Assembly: GCA_947492925.1 (NCBI GenBank)
Contig: CANLOQ010000001.1
Coordinates: forward strand, 620,001 to 684,000
DNA: 64,000 bases
DNA from: an uncultured Sulfitobacter sp.
Lineage (GTDB): Bacteria; Pseudomonadota; Alphaproteobacteria; Rhodobacterales; Rhodobacteraceae
Reading direction: 5' to 3'
Of this stretch, positions 1-10,707 are shown one piece after another (within the stretch, counting starts at the first letter, position 1; every line of letters starts with the position of its first letter). The position numbers and the translations under genes were made by a program. The notes below the pieces were generated by a model that had not been told where the DNA came from, searched no databases, and worked only from the letters and a program-made list of their open reading frames with translations.

Positions 1-2518
1 CGTCGAGGTTCGTCATTTTGCTGCTGAAATTGGTGAAACGGCGGCGGGCATCACCGATCTGCGCACCAACGGCGGCTGGCGCTACCGGCTGGCGGGTTTC
101 ACCGACCGGCTTGGCCGATTGTTCCACGTGCGGTTTCGCATCTACCAGAAGAAATTCTTCATGAAGTTTCTCAACAACTTCATCACACAGCTGACACCGT
201 TCTTTTTCTATGCCGTGGGCGGGTATCTGGCCATCAAGGGCGAAATTACCGTCGGTGCGCTGGTGGCCGCGCTGGCAGCGTACAAAGACCTGTCCAGCCC
301 GTGGAAAGAACTGCTGGCCTATTACAACCAGACGCAGGACATGGCGCTGCGCTGGGACGTGGTGACAGAACGCTTCGCCCCGGCAGGCACCATCGACGCA
401 GCCCTGATCGAGGGAGAACCGGAAGAAATGCCGCATCTGCGCGGTGACATTGCACTGCGCAATGTGTCGGTGCGCAACAGCAGTGGCGAATTCGTCTTGA
501 ACGACATATCGCTGGATATTCCGGCGGGCAGTCAGGTCGCGCTGGAAGTCGGCAGTCAGTCCGAGCGCACAGCCTTGGCAGAGGTTTTGACACGCGAAAT
601 CAATCCGGCGCGCGGACGGGTCACGATGGCAGGGCATGATCTTTCTACACTGCATCAGGCGGTGGTCGCCGCGCGCATCGGCTATGCGCAGGCGCAACCT
701 TATCTGTTTCAGGGCGATGTGGGCACAAACCTTTTGATGCCTTTGATGAGCAGCCCCAAAACCGTGCTTTGGGACCCCAAGAAAAGCGACCGACGCACGA
801 TTGAAGCCCGACGCAGCGGCAACAGCCCAGACAGTCTGGATGCAGAATGGCTTGATCCCGAAATTGCCGGGCTGAACACCCGCGATGACGTGCTCAAGTT
901 CTGGTTTGAGATCACCGAGGCGCTTGGCACAGCGGATGCCATCTTTACCTCTATGCTGGACGCGCGGATTGAGCCGGAAAAACACCCTGAATTGACCAGG
1001 CACATCATTTCGCTGCGCGACGAGGTGCACGAAAAACTGATTGAGGAAGGGCTGGATGGCGCTGTCTTCCGCTTTGATCCCGAAGAGTTCAACCCCGCCG
1101 TTCCCCTTGGCGGAAACCTGATTTTCGCGACCCCTTCCCGCGCTATTTCGCAAGAGGAACTGGTGGCCGAAGGCGGATTTCTGGCGATGGTCATGGATCA
1201 GGGATTGGGCGAAAAGGCAATTGCGATCAGCCAAACTCTGGTCGAGACGCTGCACCAGACCTTTGGCATGGACGGTACTGATCACCCGCTGTTCACGGCA
1301 CTTGGGCTGGAAGAATCCCTGTATGAACAATTGGTCGATATCGCCACTCGCCGGGCTGACCGCGGGGATGCCGCGCTGTCGGCGCGGGAATTTGCGCTGT
1401 TGCTGACGGTTCCCTTTGCACTGACCGCCGAACAAATCGGGCCCGCATTTCCCGACAGCTTCAAACAGGAAATCCTTCAAATCCGTCAAAGCAAGGCCCG
1501 TGATCTGCAAAGCCGTGTCGGAGATCTGTTTGTGCCGATCGCGCCGGAAAACTACCTGCCCCGACTGACCATTCTGGAAAACCTGCTGTATGGCCGCGTG
1601 TCCAGCATGGCGGGTTTGCAGGGTGATCTGGTCAAGGACGTGGTTGCAGATATCCTGACACGACACGAACTGAGGCAGCGGGTGTCGGAAACGCTGTTTG
1701 ATGTACCGACCACCATCGGCGGCAGCAACCTGCCCGGCGTCTTTCAACAACGTGCGGCCTTCGGACGCGCTGCGATCAAACGGCCCGATGTTCTGGTGCT
1801 CAATCAATCGCTTGCGGGGCAGGATGCCGGCGCTCAGGCGCAGATCCGCAATCGGCTCAGCACGCTTTTGCCCGACACTACGCAGATCCATATCGGCGAC
1901 AGTTTCGCCGATGTAGAGACATTTGATCTGCACGTTGAAATCAAAAACGGCCAGATTGACGGTGTTGAACGGGCTGACACCGCCGACAAACAGGATCCTG
2001 CATCAGATGATCTGCGCCGCAAGCTGCGGATCATTGCGCGTAATGACCTTTTTGCATCGCTCAACAGCCGCAATCAGCGTCTGCTGGCGTTTGCCGCCCA
2101 GTGGTACACCGCCGAGAAAGGCCAGCGCATATTTTCCGCAGGAGAGCCACCGGACGCCGCCTATCTGTGTCTGTCGGGGCAGGCAGAGCTGGGCATCGTG
2201 GATGAGGATGACGGCAGCATTCATCACGTATCAAACGTGGAGCCGGGACGACTTATCGGGGATCTTGCGATCATCCTGAACGAGCCGCGCCAGCTTGACT
2301 TGACCGCAACCGAGGAGGTGACGTTTCTGCGGATCGGCGCAGAACAGTTCCGGTCAGTCATCGAAAGCGACAAGGACGTGATTCTAAGCTTGCTCCGCAC
2401 CGTTTCGGGCTATCTGTCGGGTGCTGCCGATCTGATGATCGCGGCCGGTGTTGAATTGCCCCGCGAGATGGGGCCGCCAACCCCACCACTCGCCAAACCA
2501 CGGGATGACCCGTCGTGA
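1..2518 (+). CDS. ABC transporter-like protein with degenerate ATPase domain and C-terminal cyclic-nucleotide-binding domain (5' partial)
   Basis: The reading frame is open from base 2, so the true start lies upstream of the window. The visible part begins in the last helices of an ABC exporter membrane domain. A nucleotide-binding domain follows, but its Walker A site (bases about 551-574) reads GSQSERTA and lacks the catalytic lysine. The signature region reads LPGVFQQRAAFGRA instead of LSGGQ, and the Walker B segment VLVLNQSLAG lacks the usual DE pair. About 300 residues that are not ABC-like are inserted between the two halves. The last ~150 residues match a Crp-type cyclic-nucleotide-binding domain (FSAGEPPDAAYLCLSGQAEL). 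The stop overlaps the next gene by four bases (GTGA). Inference: a non-hydrolysing ABC homologue used as a membrane sensor or scaffold, coupled to the CPBP protease. The substrate is unknown. Confidence 0.85.
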   Translation, partial: VEVRHFAAEIGETAAGITDLRTNGGWRYRLAGFTDRLGRLFHVRFRIYQKKFFMKFLNNFITQLTPFFFYAVGGYLAIKGEITVGALVAALAAYKDLSSPWKELLAYYNQTQDMALRWDVVTERFAPAGTIDAALIEGEPEEMPHLRGDIALRNVSVRNSSGEFVLNDISLDIPAGSQVALEVGSQSERTALAEVLTREINPARGRVTMAGHDLSTLHQAVVAARIGYAQAQPYLFQGDVGTNLLMPLMSSPKTVLWDPKKSDRRTIEARRSGNSPDSLDAEWLDPEIAGLNTRDDVLKFWFEITEALGTADAIFTSMLDARIEPEKHPELTRHIISLRDEVHEKLIEEGLDGAVFRFDPEEFNPAVPLGGNLIFATPSRAISQEELVAEGGFLAMVMDQGLGEKAIAISQTLVETLHQTFGMDGTDHPLFTALGLEESLYEQLVDIATRRADRGDAALSAREFALLLTVPFALTAEQIGPAFPDSFKQEILQIRQSKARDLQSRVGDLFVPIAPENYLPRLTILENLLYGRVSSMAGLQGDLVKDVVADILTRHELRQRVSETLFDVPTTIGGSNLPGVFQQRAAFGRAAIKRPDVLVLNQSLAGQDAGAQAQIRNRLSTLLPDTTQIHIGDSFADVETFDLHVEIKNGQIDGVERADTADKQDPASDDLRRKLRIIARNDLFASLNSRNQRLLAFAAQWYTAEKGQRIFSAGEPPDAAYLCLSGQAELGIVDEDDGSIHHVSNVEPGRLIGDLAIILNEPRQLDLTATEEVTFLRIGAEQFRSVIESDKDVILSLLRTVSGYLSGAADLMIAAGVELPREMGPPTPPLAKPRDDPS

Positions 2519-3414
2519 TCCTTGCAGGAAGCTATGCACCGCACGACAGCTTTGTCGCGCCCGCCCGCGCCAAATCAGAGCTGTGGCGCTTTGCTGCGGG
2601 GTTGGTTCTGGCGGTCTTTGCCTATGTGATCTTCAATCAGGTTTTCTTTCAGTTGCTCTATGGCATGTTTGAAAGCGGCAACCCGCAGTTGCTGGCGGAC
2701 ATGGCACAGGGCCGCAGCCCACTGGCGATGTATCTGCTGCTGTTCAGCTTTGCCTTCATGAGCCTTGGCGTCGGATTGAGCGCACGGGTCATCCATAACC
2801 GGTCCTTTCTGACGCTGCTGGGGCCACGAGAGGTTTTGCAACGCGACTTTGCGCGCGTCTGCGTATTGGGCGCGATTGTCTTTGCCGTTGTCTTTGCGTT
2901 GCCTCCCTGGGGCATGGGGAGCGCATTGGTGCCGAATATGGCGCTGGGCACTTGGCTGGGGCTGCTGGTCCCGTCGCTTTTCTTTATCGCTATTCAGACC
3001 AGTGCAGAAGAAATCGTGTTTCGAGGCTACGTCCAGCAACAGCTTGCCGCGCGGTTTCGCTCCCCGCTGGTTTGGATGGTCCTGCCATCAACCCTGTTCG
3101 CCTTGGGTCACTACCTGCCCGACATGGCTGGGGACAACGCGCTGCTTATCGCAATCTGGGCCGGGGTGTTTGGGATTCTGATGGCGGATTTGACCGCCCG
3201 ATCAGGGTCGCTGGGCCCTGCGATTGCGGTGCATTTTCTCAATAACGTATCTGCTTTCATGTTCATCTCGCTCCCGGATGAGCTTTCGGGACTGGCGCTT
3301 TATCTCACGCCCTTCGGGATGGACGATACCGAGGCCCTGCGTGCGTGGATGCCTGTAGATTTTGCGATGATGTTTGTGCTTTGGCTGGCGGCGCGGCTGG
3401 CCATCAGACGCTGA
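2515..3414 (+). CDS. CPBP family intramembrane glutamic endopeptidase
   Basis: This is a 299-residue polytopic membrane protein of the CPBP (Abi/Rce1) family. The diagnostic motifs are all present: EExxxR as E165-E166-R170 (AEEIVFRGY), FxxxH ending at H199 (FALGHY), and HxxxN at H240-N244 (HFLNN), the presumed catalytic centre. It starts with GTG at 2515, overlapping the stop of the ABC/CNBD gene, so the two proteins are very probably made together. Family members process prenylated proteins or act in immunity and stress in other organisms. The substrate here is unknown. The pairing with a pseudo-ABC protein suggests protease activity controlled by a cyclic-nucleotide signal, which is inference. 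Confidence 0.88.
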   Translation: MILAGSYAPHDSFVAPARAKSELWRFAAGLVLAVFAYVIFNQVFFQLLYGMFESGNPQLLADMAQGRSPLAMYLLLFSFAFMSLGVGLSARVIHNRSFLTLLGPREVLQRDFARVCVLGAIVFAVVFALPPWGMGSALVPNMALGTWLGLLVPSLFFIAIQTSAEEIVFRGYVQQQLAARFRSPLVWMVLPSTLFALGHYLPDMAGDNALLIAIWAGVFGILMADLTARSGSLGPAIAVHFLNNVSAFMFISLPDELSGLALYLTPFGMDDTEALRAWMPVDFAMMFVLWLAARLAIRR

Positions 3415-3490
3415 CACTGCCGATGCTGCGCTGATTGCATTTCCCCGGGCCAACGATTATCTCCAACTCAGAAACCATCAGGGGCCCTGC

Positions 3491-4432
3491 ATGAACTGGA
3501 TCTCGAACTACGTCCGTCCGCGGATCAACTCGATCTTCTCGCGCCGCGAAACACCGGATAATTTGTGGACCAAATGCGATGACTGCGGCACCATGCTGTT
3601 TCACCGCGAGGTATCAGAAAACCTGAATGTTTGCACCAATTGCGGACATCACATGCCGATCACGCCACGCGCGCGGTTTACATCGCTGTTTGATGGCGGC
3701 GTTTTCAGCGAAATCGGCGTCCCTGCCCCGACACCTGATCCGCTGCAGTTTCGTGATCAAAAGAAATACCCCGACCGCCTGCGTGCGGCCCAAAAGCAAA
3801 CCGGTGAGGCCGAAGCGATGCTGGTGGCCACCGGCGAGATGGGCCGCACCCCAATCGTTGCCGCGTGTCAGGACTTTTCGTTCATGGCCGGATCAATGGG
3901 GATGTATGTGGGCAATGCCATCATCGCCGCCGCTGAGCAGGCGGTCAAACTGCGCCGCCCGCTGATCCTGTTCTCAGCCGCCGGGGGCGCGCGCATGCAG
4001 GAGGGTATTCTGTCCCTGATGCAGATGCCGCGCACGACGGTCGCGGTGCAGATGCTCAAGGAAGCCGGGCTGCCGTATATCGTTGTGCTTACGCACCCGA
4101 CCACAGGCGGTGTGACCGCCAGCTACGCCATGCTCGGCGACGTACATATTGCAGAGCCGAACGCGCTTATCTGTTTTGCCGGACCACGCGTGATCGAACA
4201 GACCATCCGCGAAAAGCTGCCCGATGGGTTCCAGCGGGCCGAGTACCTTCTGGATCACGGGATGCTGGACCGCGTGACACCGCGCACCGAATTGCGCGAC
4301 GAACTGATCAACATCACACGTATGCTGCTTGGCCTGCCACCGGCCGTACGCGGCGATCTGCCTCCGCCACAAGAGGGTGGAGAACTGGATAATGCGCTCA
4401 CCGACACATCGGAACCTGAAGACCAGAAATGA
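3491..4432 (+). CDS. accD: Acetyl-CoA carboxylase carboxyltransferase subunit beta
   Basis: AccD pairs with AccA to move the carboxyl group from carboxybiotin to acetyl-CoA, giving malonyl-CoA, the first committed step of fatty acid synthesis in the cytoplasm. The 313-residue product starts at ATG 3491 (MNWISNYVRP, typical of AccD), with AGGGG about seven bases upstream; a longer in-frame extension to 3374 is not used. A four-cysteine zinc ribbon (C29, C32, C48, C51) precedes the crotonase-like carboxyltransferase domain containing GGARMQEG and HPTTGGVTASYA. The stop overlaps folC by four bases; accD-folC is a widespread pairing. Length and motifs are normal. Confidence 0.97.
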   Translation: MNWISNYVRPRINSIFSRRETPDNLWTKCDDCGTMLFHREVSENLNVCTNCGHHMPITPRARFTSLFDGGVFSEIGVPAPTPDPLQFRDQKKYPDRLRAAQKQTGEAEAMLVATGEMGRTPIVAACQDFSFMAGSMGMYVGNAIIAAAEQAVKLRRPLILFSAAGGARMQEGILSLMQMPRTTVAVQMLKEAGLPYIVVLTHPTTGGVTASYAMLGDVHIAEPNALICFAGPRVIEQTIREKLPDGFQRAEYLLDHGMLDRVTPRTELRDELINITRMLLGLPPAVRGDLPPPQEGGELDNALTDTSEPEDQK

Positions 4433-5703
4433 CCCAAACCACCTCGGACATCATCCTTGAACGGATGATGGCATTGCACCCCAAGCTGATGGATCTGACG
4501 CTGGGGCGGATGTATCGCCTGCTGGACGCGCTGGACAATCCGCAGGAGGTGTTGCCGCCCGTCATTCACCTTGCCGGAACAAATGGCAAAGGGTCGACGC
4601 AAGCAATGATCCGTGCAGGGCTTGAGGCATCGGGCAAGCGCGTGCATGCCTATACATCTCCCCATCTGGCACGGTTTCACGAACGCATCAGGCTGGCGGG
4701 TGAGCTGATTTCAGAAGACGCGCTGACGGCCATTCTAGATGAATGCTATGATGCCAATGGCGGGGAAACGATCACTTATTTTGAGATCACGACCGCCGCC
4801 GCACTGCTGGCCTTTGCCCGTGTGCCCGCGGACTACACGCTGCTTGAGGTCGGCCTTGGCGGCAAGCTTGATGCCACCAATGTAACCGACCGGATCGCGC
4901 TTAGCATCATCACCCCTGTGTCCATCGACCATCAGCAATTCCTTGGCGACACATTGGCAGAGATTGCGGATGAAAAGGCCGGCATTATTAAACGCGGAGT
5001 GCCTTGTATTGTTGGCCCGCAAGAGGACGCAGCGCTGGAGGTGATTGAAGCCACCGCCGCCAAACAAGGCGCGCCGCTGATGGTTTATGGACAACACTGG
5101 CATGTCGGCACTGAAGGTGGGCGTCTGATTTTTCAGGATGAGCGCGGTCTGCTGGACCTTCCGGTCCCAAATCTGCCGGGCCCGCATCAGGTGCTGAATG
5201 CGGGCGCTGCACTTGCCGCACTTCGCCATTTTGACTGTGACGAAACCGCATGCGAAGCCGCCGTGACGCAGGCCTACTGGCCCGCGCGGATGCAGCGCCT
5301 TAGGTCGGGACCGTTGGTCGAACGCGCCGGAAGCGCAGAGCTGTGGTTGGACGGCGGGCATAACCCTGCGGCGGGACAGGCGATAGCGCAGGTGCTGGGC
5401 GCAGGTGCGAAACGCCCGACCTATCTGATCTGTGGCATGCTGAACACCAAGGACATCACCGGCTATTTGCGTCCGCTTGCGGCGCATGCGAACGCGCTGC
5501 ATGCAGTTTCCATTCCGGGCGAAACGGCCACCTTACCAGCCGCTGAAACCGCGCAGGCTGCACGCGCGGTTGGCATGCAGGCCTTTGAAGCCACTGATGT
5601 TGCTTCTGCTCTCGATGCGATCGTCGCAGATAACCCGCAGGCGCGCGTGCTGATCTGTGGGTCACTTTACCTTGCCGGAGCCATTCTGCGCGAAAACGGA
5701 TAG
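4429..5703 (+). CDS. folC: Bifunctional dihydrofolate synthase / folylpolyglutamate synthase
   Basis: FolC adds L-glutamate to dihydropteroate and then further glutamates to tetrahydrofolate, using ATP. The 424-residue protein has the Mur-ligase-like P-loop GTNGKGS at residues 50-56, the TSPHL segment, the conserved DHQQFLGDTLAEIADEKAGIIK block and a C-terminal ligase domain with DGGHNP. It is translationally coupled to accD through an ATGA overlap. It ends 14 bases before the convergent hutF stop, with no obvious terminator between. Confidence 0.96.
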   Translation: MTQTTSDIILERMMALHPKLMDLTLGRMYRLLDALDNPQEVLPPVIHLAGTNGKGSTQAMIRAGLEASGKRVHAYTSPHLARFHERIRLAGELISEDALTAILDECYDANGGETITYFEITTAAALLAFARVPADYTLLEVGLGGKLDATNVTDRIALSIITPVSIDHQQFLGDTLAEIADEKAGIIKRGVPCIVGPQEDAALEVIEATAAKQGAPLMVYGQHWHVGTEGGRLIFQDERGLLDLPVPNLPGPHQVLNAGAALAALRHFDCDETACEAAVTQAYWPARMQRLRSGPLVERAGSAELWLDGGHNPAAGQAIAQVLGAGAKRPTYLICGMLNTKDITGYLRPLAAHANALHAVSIPGETATLPAAETAQAARAVGMQAFEATDVASALDAIVADNPQARVLICGSLYLAGAILRENG

Positions 5704-5716
5704 CGCAGCGGCCGCA

Positions 5717-7075
5717 TCAAAGCGAGGTTAGCAGGCCGCCCAGCGCCTTGCGATACCGCGCCTCGATTCCGTCGCGGGCAATGTGACGTCCTTCGCGCAC
5801 ACGGTGACGCCCGGCGGACCAGACATCGGACACGACGCTGTCTTTGGCAGCAAAGACCAGCCCATCCAGTAACTGATCCCGGCTCAATGCGAAAAGCGCC
5901 GGATGCGTGCTATCGATGGCGACCAGATCGGCAAGACGCCCTTCTGCAATCTCTCCTGCGTCACGGGCCAAGGCGCGCGCGCTTCCCCGCGCGGCACCTG
6001 TGTAAAGCGTGGCACCGACCGATCCTTCGCCCACAACCATCACATTCCGCGCCATATCGCGAAGACGCTGGGAATACTCCAGCGTCCGCAATTCTTCGGT
6101 CAGCGAGATATTTACGTTCGAATCCGACCCAACGCCAAAGGCACCCCCCGCCGCGAGGTATTCCGGGCCGTTAAACGGACCGTCCCCAAGGTTGGCTTCC
6201 GTGATCGGACACAACCCGGCGACAGCCCCGGACGCCGCCAAGCCGCGGGTTTCTGCGTCGGTCATGTGGGTTGCGTGGATCAGACACCAGCGGGCATCCA
6301 CGGTCGCATTGTCCAGAACCCATGCCACGGGGCGCGCGCCCAGCCAGCCCTTGATGTCTTCCACCTCTTTCGGTTGTTCCGCGATGTGCATATGGATCGG
6401 CCCGTCTGCATGGGCCGCCAGAGTTTCGGCAAGATCATCAGGACAGGTGGCCCGTAGAGAGTGGGGTGCGATGCCAAGCACCGCGTCTTCCGGCAGGTCT
6501 GTCATCACACTCCGGGCTTTGGCAACCAGCGCCATAAACCCGTCAACATCGTTTCCAAACCGCTGCTGACCGTCCGCCAAGGGTGCCTTGCCCGCTCCGC
6601 CATATGTATAGAGGACCGGCAAATGCGTCAGCCCGATGCCGGTGTCCCGCGCTGCTGCCATAATGCGCAGGGAAAGTTCGGCCCGATTGTCATAGGCCAC
6701 ACCGCCTGTCTGGTGGTGTACATAATGAAATTCGCCAACGCTGGCGTATCCGGCTTCCTGCATCTCGACAAATACAAGCGCGGCGATGGCTTCTATCTGT
6801 TCGGGTGTCAGCCGGTCCATGAAACGGTACATCAGCGTGCGCCATGTCCAAAAGCTGTCCCGTCCCGCTTTGCGCTGTTCGGTCATCCCGGCCATCGCCC
6901 GCTGAAACGTATGTGAATGCAGATTGCCCAATGCGGGAAGCAATGTGTCCACGCGGCTGTCGTCCGGCAGGCCCGTGGTATCCGTAACAATCTGCTCAAT
7001 CCGGCCATGAGAAAGAACAAGGCGCACATCCTTGGCCCAACCGGATGACAAAAGTGCGTGACGGGCAAAAATCAT
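5717..7075 (-). CDS. hutF: Formimidoylglutamate deiminase
   Basis: HutF hydrolyses N-formimino-L-glutamate to N-formyl-L-glutamate and ammonia, the fourth step of the five-step histidine route. The 452-residue product belongs to the amidohydrolase superfamily: metal-binding HSH (H53, H55), then HMHIAEQ, LIHATHM and a late GVGSDSN aspartate. The start at 7075 (MIFARHALL) gives the normal family length; longer in-frame extensions run into the operator and into hutI. It diverges from hutI and is transcribed alone. The presence of both HutF and HutG fits the formylglutamate branch rather than direct formiminoglutamase. Confidence 0.95.
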   Translation of the reverse strand: MIFARHALLSSGWAKDVRLVLSHGRIEQIVTDTTGLPDDSRVDTLLPALGNLHSHTFQRAMAGMTEQRKAGRDSFWTWRTLMYRFMDRLTPEQIEAIAALVFVEMQEAGYASVGEFHYVHHQTGGVAYDNRAELSLRIMAAARDTGIGLTHLPVLYTYGGAGKAPLADGQQRFGNDVDGFMALVAKARSVMTDLPEDAVLGIAPHSLRATCPDDLAETLAAHADGPIHMHIAEQPKEVEDIKGWLGARPVAWVLDNATVDARWCLIHATHMTDAETRGLAASGAVAGLCPITEANLGDGPFNGPEYLAAGGAFGVGSDSNVNISLTEELRTLEYSQRLRDMARNVMVVGEGSVGATLYTGAARGSARALARDAGEIAEGRLADLVAIDSTHPALFALSRDQLLDGLVFAAKDSVVSDVWSAGRHRVREGRHIARDGIEARYRKALGGLLTSL

Positions 7076-7101
7076 GAGAAGTGTCCTGCGTTGGCGATTT
7101 T

Positions 7102-7115
7102 TATGTCTAGACATA
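7102..7115. promoter_or_regulatory. Probable HutC operator in the hutF-hutI divergent promoter
   Basis: TATGTCTAGACATA is a perfect 14-bp palindrome between hutF (start 7075) and hutI (start 7167). Its core GTCTAGAC fits the GT-MTAK-AC type of site used by HutC-subfamily GntR repressors. It overlaps a plausible hutI promoter: TTGGCG at 7091-7096 and TATTAC at 7114-7119, 17 bases apart. The right half (AGACATA) recurs upstream of hutC at 13515-13521. Confidence 0.75.
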
Positions 7116-7166
7116 TTACACATGAACCCATACGAGAAAAGAGCGAACCGAAGGGAGACCAAGCAA

Positions 7167-8378
7167 ATGACGAACGCACAATTTGTGCTGACCGATCTGA
7201 ATGCGGCCACCCTGTGCAGTGATGCTGCGCCATACGGAATGATCAAAAATGCCGCGATTGTGGTTGAGAATGGTCATATCGTCTGGACAGGCCCCCAAAA
7301 CGAGATGGCCGATAGTTTTGGGCATTGGGAACAGCGGTCGCTTGGCGGGCGTCTGGTGACGCCCGGGTTGATTGATTGTCACACCCATATCGTTCATGGC
7401 GGCAACCGCGCTGTAGAATTTGAGATGCGGTTGAACGGAGCAAGCTACGAAGAGGTTGCCCGCGCCGGAGGCGGCATCATCTCGACCGTCACGGCCACCC
7501 GCGCGGCATCGCAGGAAACCCTGTTGCAAGACGCCCTGCCCCGCGTTGATACGCTGATCGCGGAAGGGCTGACCACGATTGAGATCAAATCGGGGTATGG
7601 CCTTGATCTTGAAACCGAATTGAACATGTTGCGCGCGGCCCGTCAGATCGCACAGAAACGCCCCTTCCGGGTGATCACCTCCTTTCTCGGCGCGCATGCA
7701 ACGCCGCCTGAATTTAGCGGACGTGAAGACGCCTATATCGACGAGGTCTGCATTCCCGCGCTGCGCGCAGCCCACGCTGAGGGGTTGGTCGATGCGGTTG
7801 ACGGGTTTTGCGAAGGTATCGCCTTTCAGCCGGATCAAATCGCGCGTGTCTTTGATGTGGCGCAGGAACTGCGCCTCCCGGTCAAATTGCACGCCGAACA
7901 ATTGTCAAACCTTGGCGGGGCCAAACTTGCCGCAAGATACGGCGCTTTATCTGCGGACCATATCGAATATCTGGACGAAGACGGCGTTCGTGCTTTGGCG
8001 GTGGCGGGCACCACTGCCGTGATTTTGCCCGGTGCCTTTTATACTCTGCGCGAAACACAGGCACCGCCAATCGACGCCCTGCGCGCGCACGGCGTGCCAA
8101 TGGCGCTGGCCACGGACATCAACCCGGGCTCATCGCCGTTGAATTCACTTCTGCTGGCAATGAATATGGGGTGCACCCTGTTCCGCATCACACCCGAAGA
8201 GGCGCTGCGCGGCGTGACCGTCAACGCGGCCCGCGCGCTGGGTCTCAAGGACTGCGGCACAATCGCTACGGGTCAGCGTGCGGATCTCGCGGTCTGGGAT
8301 ATCCGCCATCCGGCAGAACTCAGCTACCGCATCGGCTTCAATCCCTTGCACAGCCGCATTTTCGGAGGCACGTCATGA
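7167..8378 (+). CDS. hutI: Imidazolonepropionase
   Basis: HutI opens the ring of 4-imidazolone-5-propionate to give N-formimino-L-glutamate, step three of histidine breakdown. The 403-residue amidohydrolase carries [10 protein letters not shown] (metal ligands H72, H74), then KLHAEQLSN, a DHIEYL histidine and [12 protein letters not shown]. The ATG at 7167 has a good ribosome site (AAGGGAGA at 7151-7158), so the in-frame extension back to 7074, which crosses the operator, is rejected. First gene of the hutI-H-G-U-ridA operon; its stop overlaps hutH (ATGA). Confidence 0.96.
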   Translation: MTNAQFVLTDLNAATLCSDAAPYGMIKNAAIVVENGHIVWTGPQNEMADSFGHWEQRSLGGRLVTPGLIDCHTHIVHGGNRAVEFEMRLNGASYEEVARAGGGIISTVTATRAASQETLLQDALPRVDTLIAEGLTTIEIKSGYGLDLETELNMLRAARQIAQKRPFRVITSFLGAHATPPEFSGREDAYIDEVCIPALRAAHAEGLVDAVDGFCEGIAFQPDQIARVFDVAQELRLPVKLHAEQLSNLGGAKLAARYGALSADHIEYLDEDGVRALAVAGTTAVILPGAFYTLRETQAPPIDALRAHGVPMALATDINPGSSPLNSLLLAMNMGCTLFRITPEEALRGVTVNAARALGLKDCGTIATGQRADLAVWDIRHPAELSYRIGFNPLHSRIFGGTS

Positions 8379-9913
8379 CCACGCTTACGCTGACACCCGG
8401 GCAGGTGACCCTTGCCGATCTTGAGCGCATTTTCCGCGAACAAACAGCCGTCAGGCTTGATCCGTCCTGCCATGCGGGCATCCTGCGGGCACAGGCCCGG
8501 ATTGAGGCGGCTGCAAACGGTGAGGCGGCGGTCTATGGCGTCAACACCGGCTTTGGAAAACTGGCCAGCGTCAAGATCGCAGCAAAGGATACTGCGACGC
8601 TGCAACGCAACCTGATCCTGTCGCATTGTTGTGGTGTCGGCGAAGCGATTCCTACAGCGCAGGCGCGTTTGATGATGGCACTCAAGCTGCTCAGCCTCGG
8701 GCGTGGCGCGTCAGGTGTGCGGATGGACCTGATCACACTGATCGAAGACATGCTTGCGCACGGTGTAACGCCGGTGATCCCTGTTCAGGGATCGGTGGGC
8801 GCATCCGGTGATCTGGCCCCGCTGGCGCATATGGCCGCCGTGATGATGGGAGAGGCCGAAGCCGAGTATGAAGGCAAGGTAACTTCGGGTGCCGACGCCC
8901 TGAAGCGCGCGGGGCTTTCCCCGGTTGCGCTGGGGGCCAAGGAAGGGCTGGCCTTGATCAACGGTACGCAGTTTTCGACGGCCTTCGGACTTGCAGGGCT
9001 TTTTGGTGCGTGGCGGGCAATGCAATCGGCACTGGTGACATCAGCGCTTTCCACTGATGCCATCATGGGCTCGACCGCGCCGCTGCAACCAGAGATTCAC
9101 GCCTTGCGCGGCCATGCCGGCCAGATTGAGGCGGCCGCCACCATGCGTGACCTGCTGGACGGATCGCAGATACGTGAAAGCCACCGCGAAGATGACGCCC
9201 GCGTGCAGGACCCCTATTGTATCCGCTGTCAGCCACAAGTCACCGGTGCCGCGATGGATGTCCTGCGGCAGGCCGCACACACACTTGAGATCGAAGCGAA
9301 TGCCGCCACGGATAACCCCTTGGTCCTGACCGAGGCAGACCTGATCGTCTCTGGCGGAAATTTTCACGCCGAACCGGTGGGTTTTGCCGCTGACATGATC
9401 GCGCTGGCGGTTGCCGAAATCGGGGCCATTGCCCAACGCCGGATTGCCCTGATCGTCGATCCGACCTTAAGCCATGATCTGCCACCGTTCCTGACGCCAA
9501 ATCCCGGCCTGAACTCCGGCTTCATGATTGCCGAAGTGACAACCGCCGCATTGATGAGCGAGAACAAGCATTTGGCGAACCCCTGCGTTACAGACAGCAC
9601 GCCAACTTCCGCCAATCAGGAAGACCACGTCAGCATGGCCGCGCACGGCGCGGTGCGGCTGGGTCGGATGGTTGCCAATCTTGAGCGTATTTTGGGTGTA
9701 GAACTCCTATGCGCCGCGCAGGGTGTCGAATTTCGCACACCGCTTGAAACCTCTGCTCCGCTGGGCCTTGTCGTGTCACACCTGCGCACCTGCGTGGACC
9801 GGGTGATCGACGACCGTTATCTCGCACCCGATCTGGAAACAGCCGCGTCCCTTATCGGCACTGGACAGGTCTTGGCGGTATCGGGTGTGGCAATGCCGGA
9901 ATTGCACCAATGA
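8375..9913 (+). CDS. hutH: Histidine ammonia-lyase
   Basis: HutH removes ammonia from L-histidine to give trans-urocanate, the entry step. The 512-residue protein has the Ala143-Ser144-Gly145 triad in [12 protein letters not shown], which cyclises to the MIO electrophile, and the YGVNTGFG active-site tyrosine at residue 54. Length and residue numbers match the classical enzyme. The ATG at 8375 follows GGAGG (8364-8368) and overlaps the hutI stop. The upstream extension in the same frame lies inside hutI and is not used. Confidence 0.97.
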   Translation: MTTLTLTPGQVTLADLERIFREQTAVRLDPSCHAGILRAQARIEAAANGEAAVYGVNTGFGKLASVKIAAKDTATLQRNLILSHCCGVGEAIPTAQARLMMALKLLSLGRGASGVRMDLITLIEDMLAHGVTPVIPVQGSVGASGDLAPLAHMAAVMMGEAEAEYEGKVTSGADALKRAGLSPVALGAKEGLALINGTQFSTAFGLAGLFGAWRAMQSALVTSALSTDAIMGSTAPLQPEIHALRGHAGQIEAAATMRDLLDGSQIRESHREDDARVQDPYCIRCQPQVTGAAMDVLRQAAHTLEIEANAATDNPLVLTEADLIVSGGNFHAEPVGFAADMIALAVAEIGAIAQRRIALIVDPTLSHDLPPFLTPNPGLNSGFMIAEVTTAALMSENKHLANPCVTDSTPTSANQEDHVSMAAHGAVRLGRMVANLERILGVELLCAAQGVEFRTPLETSAPLGLVVSHLRTCVDRVIDDRYLAPDLETAASLIGTGQVLAVSGVAMPELHQ

Positions 9914-10707
9914 CCCCCGTGGAGATCCATCAGGGCGACAGCCCTGTCGTACTGGGCCTGCCGCACACCGGCACCTATGTCCCCGATGACATTAAGGCAA
10001 AGCTGAATGCGCGGGGACGCGGGCTGGACGATACGGACTGGCATATTCATACGCTCTACGATGGTGTGTTGCATGGTGCCACGACAGTACGCGCAACCTT
10101 TCACCGCTACGTTGTGGATGCCAACCGCGATCCATCCGGCGAAAGCCTCTATCCCGGTCAGAACACCACCGGGCTTGTCCCACTGACAGACTTTGACGGT
10201 AATGAGATTTGGGACACCGCGCCAGACGCTGCCGAAATCGAAGCGCGACGCCGCACTTATCACGCGGCCTACCACGCAGCGCTCAAAGAAGAACTTCAGC
10301 GTGTGAAGGCGTTGCACGGTGTTGCGATCCTCTATGACTGCCACTCAATCCGCAGCCGCATCCCATTTCTGTTTGACGGCACATTGCCCGACTTCAACAT
10401 TGGTACGAACCTTGGCACCACATGTGCGCCGGTGATTGAAATGGCCGCTTACGGGCTGTGCCGCGCAGAAGACGGTTATTCAACCGTACTGAATGGACGG
10501 TTCAAGGGCGGCTGGACGACGCGCCACTACGGCAGGCCTGACACCGGCGTGCATGCCATCCAGATGGAACTGGCCCAATCAACCTATCTGAGCGCTGAAA
10601 ACGCACCCTGGACCTACGACACCCTCAAAGCCGCCCGCCTGCGCCGCCCCCTGTCGCGCCTGCTGGGCAAACTTGCCCATATCGCCCTGAATGGAGACCT
10701 GACATGA
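9910..10707 (+). CDS. hutG: N-formylglutamate deformylase
   Basis: This enzyme hydrolyses N-formyl-L-glutamate to glutamate and formate, the last step of the pathway. The 265-residue protein belongs to the N-formylglutamate amidohydrolase family ([10 protein letters not shown] near the N-terminus, [11 protein letters not shown] in the middle, metal-type residues), not to the ureohydrolase-type formiminoglutamase that is also called HutG. The presence of hutF supports this assignment. Starts overlap on both sides (ATGA with hutH and hutU). Confidence 0.93.
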   Translation: MTPVEIHQGDSPVVLGLPHTGTYVPDDIKAKLNARGRGLDDTDWHIHTLYDGVLHGATTVRATFHRYVVDANRDPSGESLYPGQNTTGLVPLTDFDGNEIWDTAPDAAEIEARRRTYHAAYHAALKEELQRVKALHGVAILYDCHSIRSRIPFLFDGTLPDFNIGTNLGTTCAPVIEMAAYGLCRAEDGYSTVLNGRFKGGWTTRHYGRPDTGVHAIQMELAQSTYLSAENAPWTYDTLKAARLRRPLSRLLGKLAHIALNGDLT

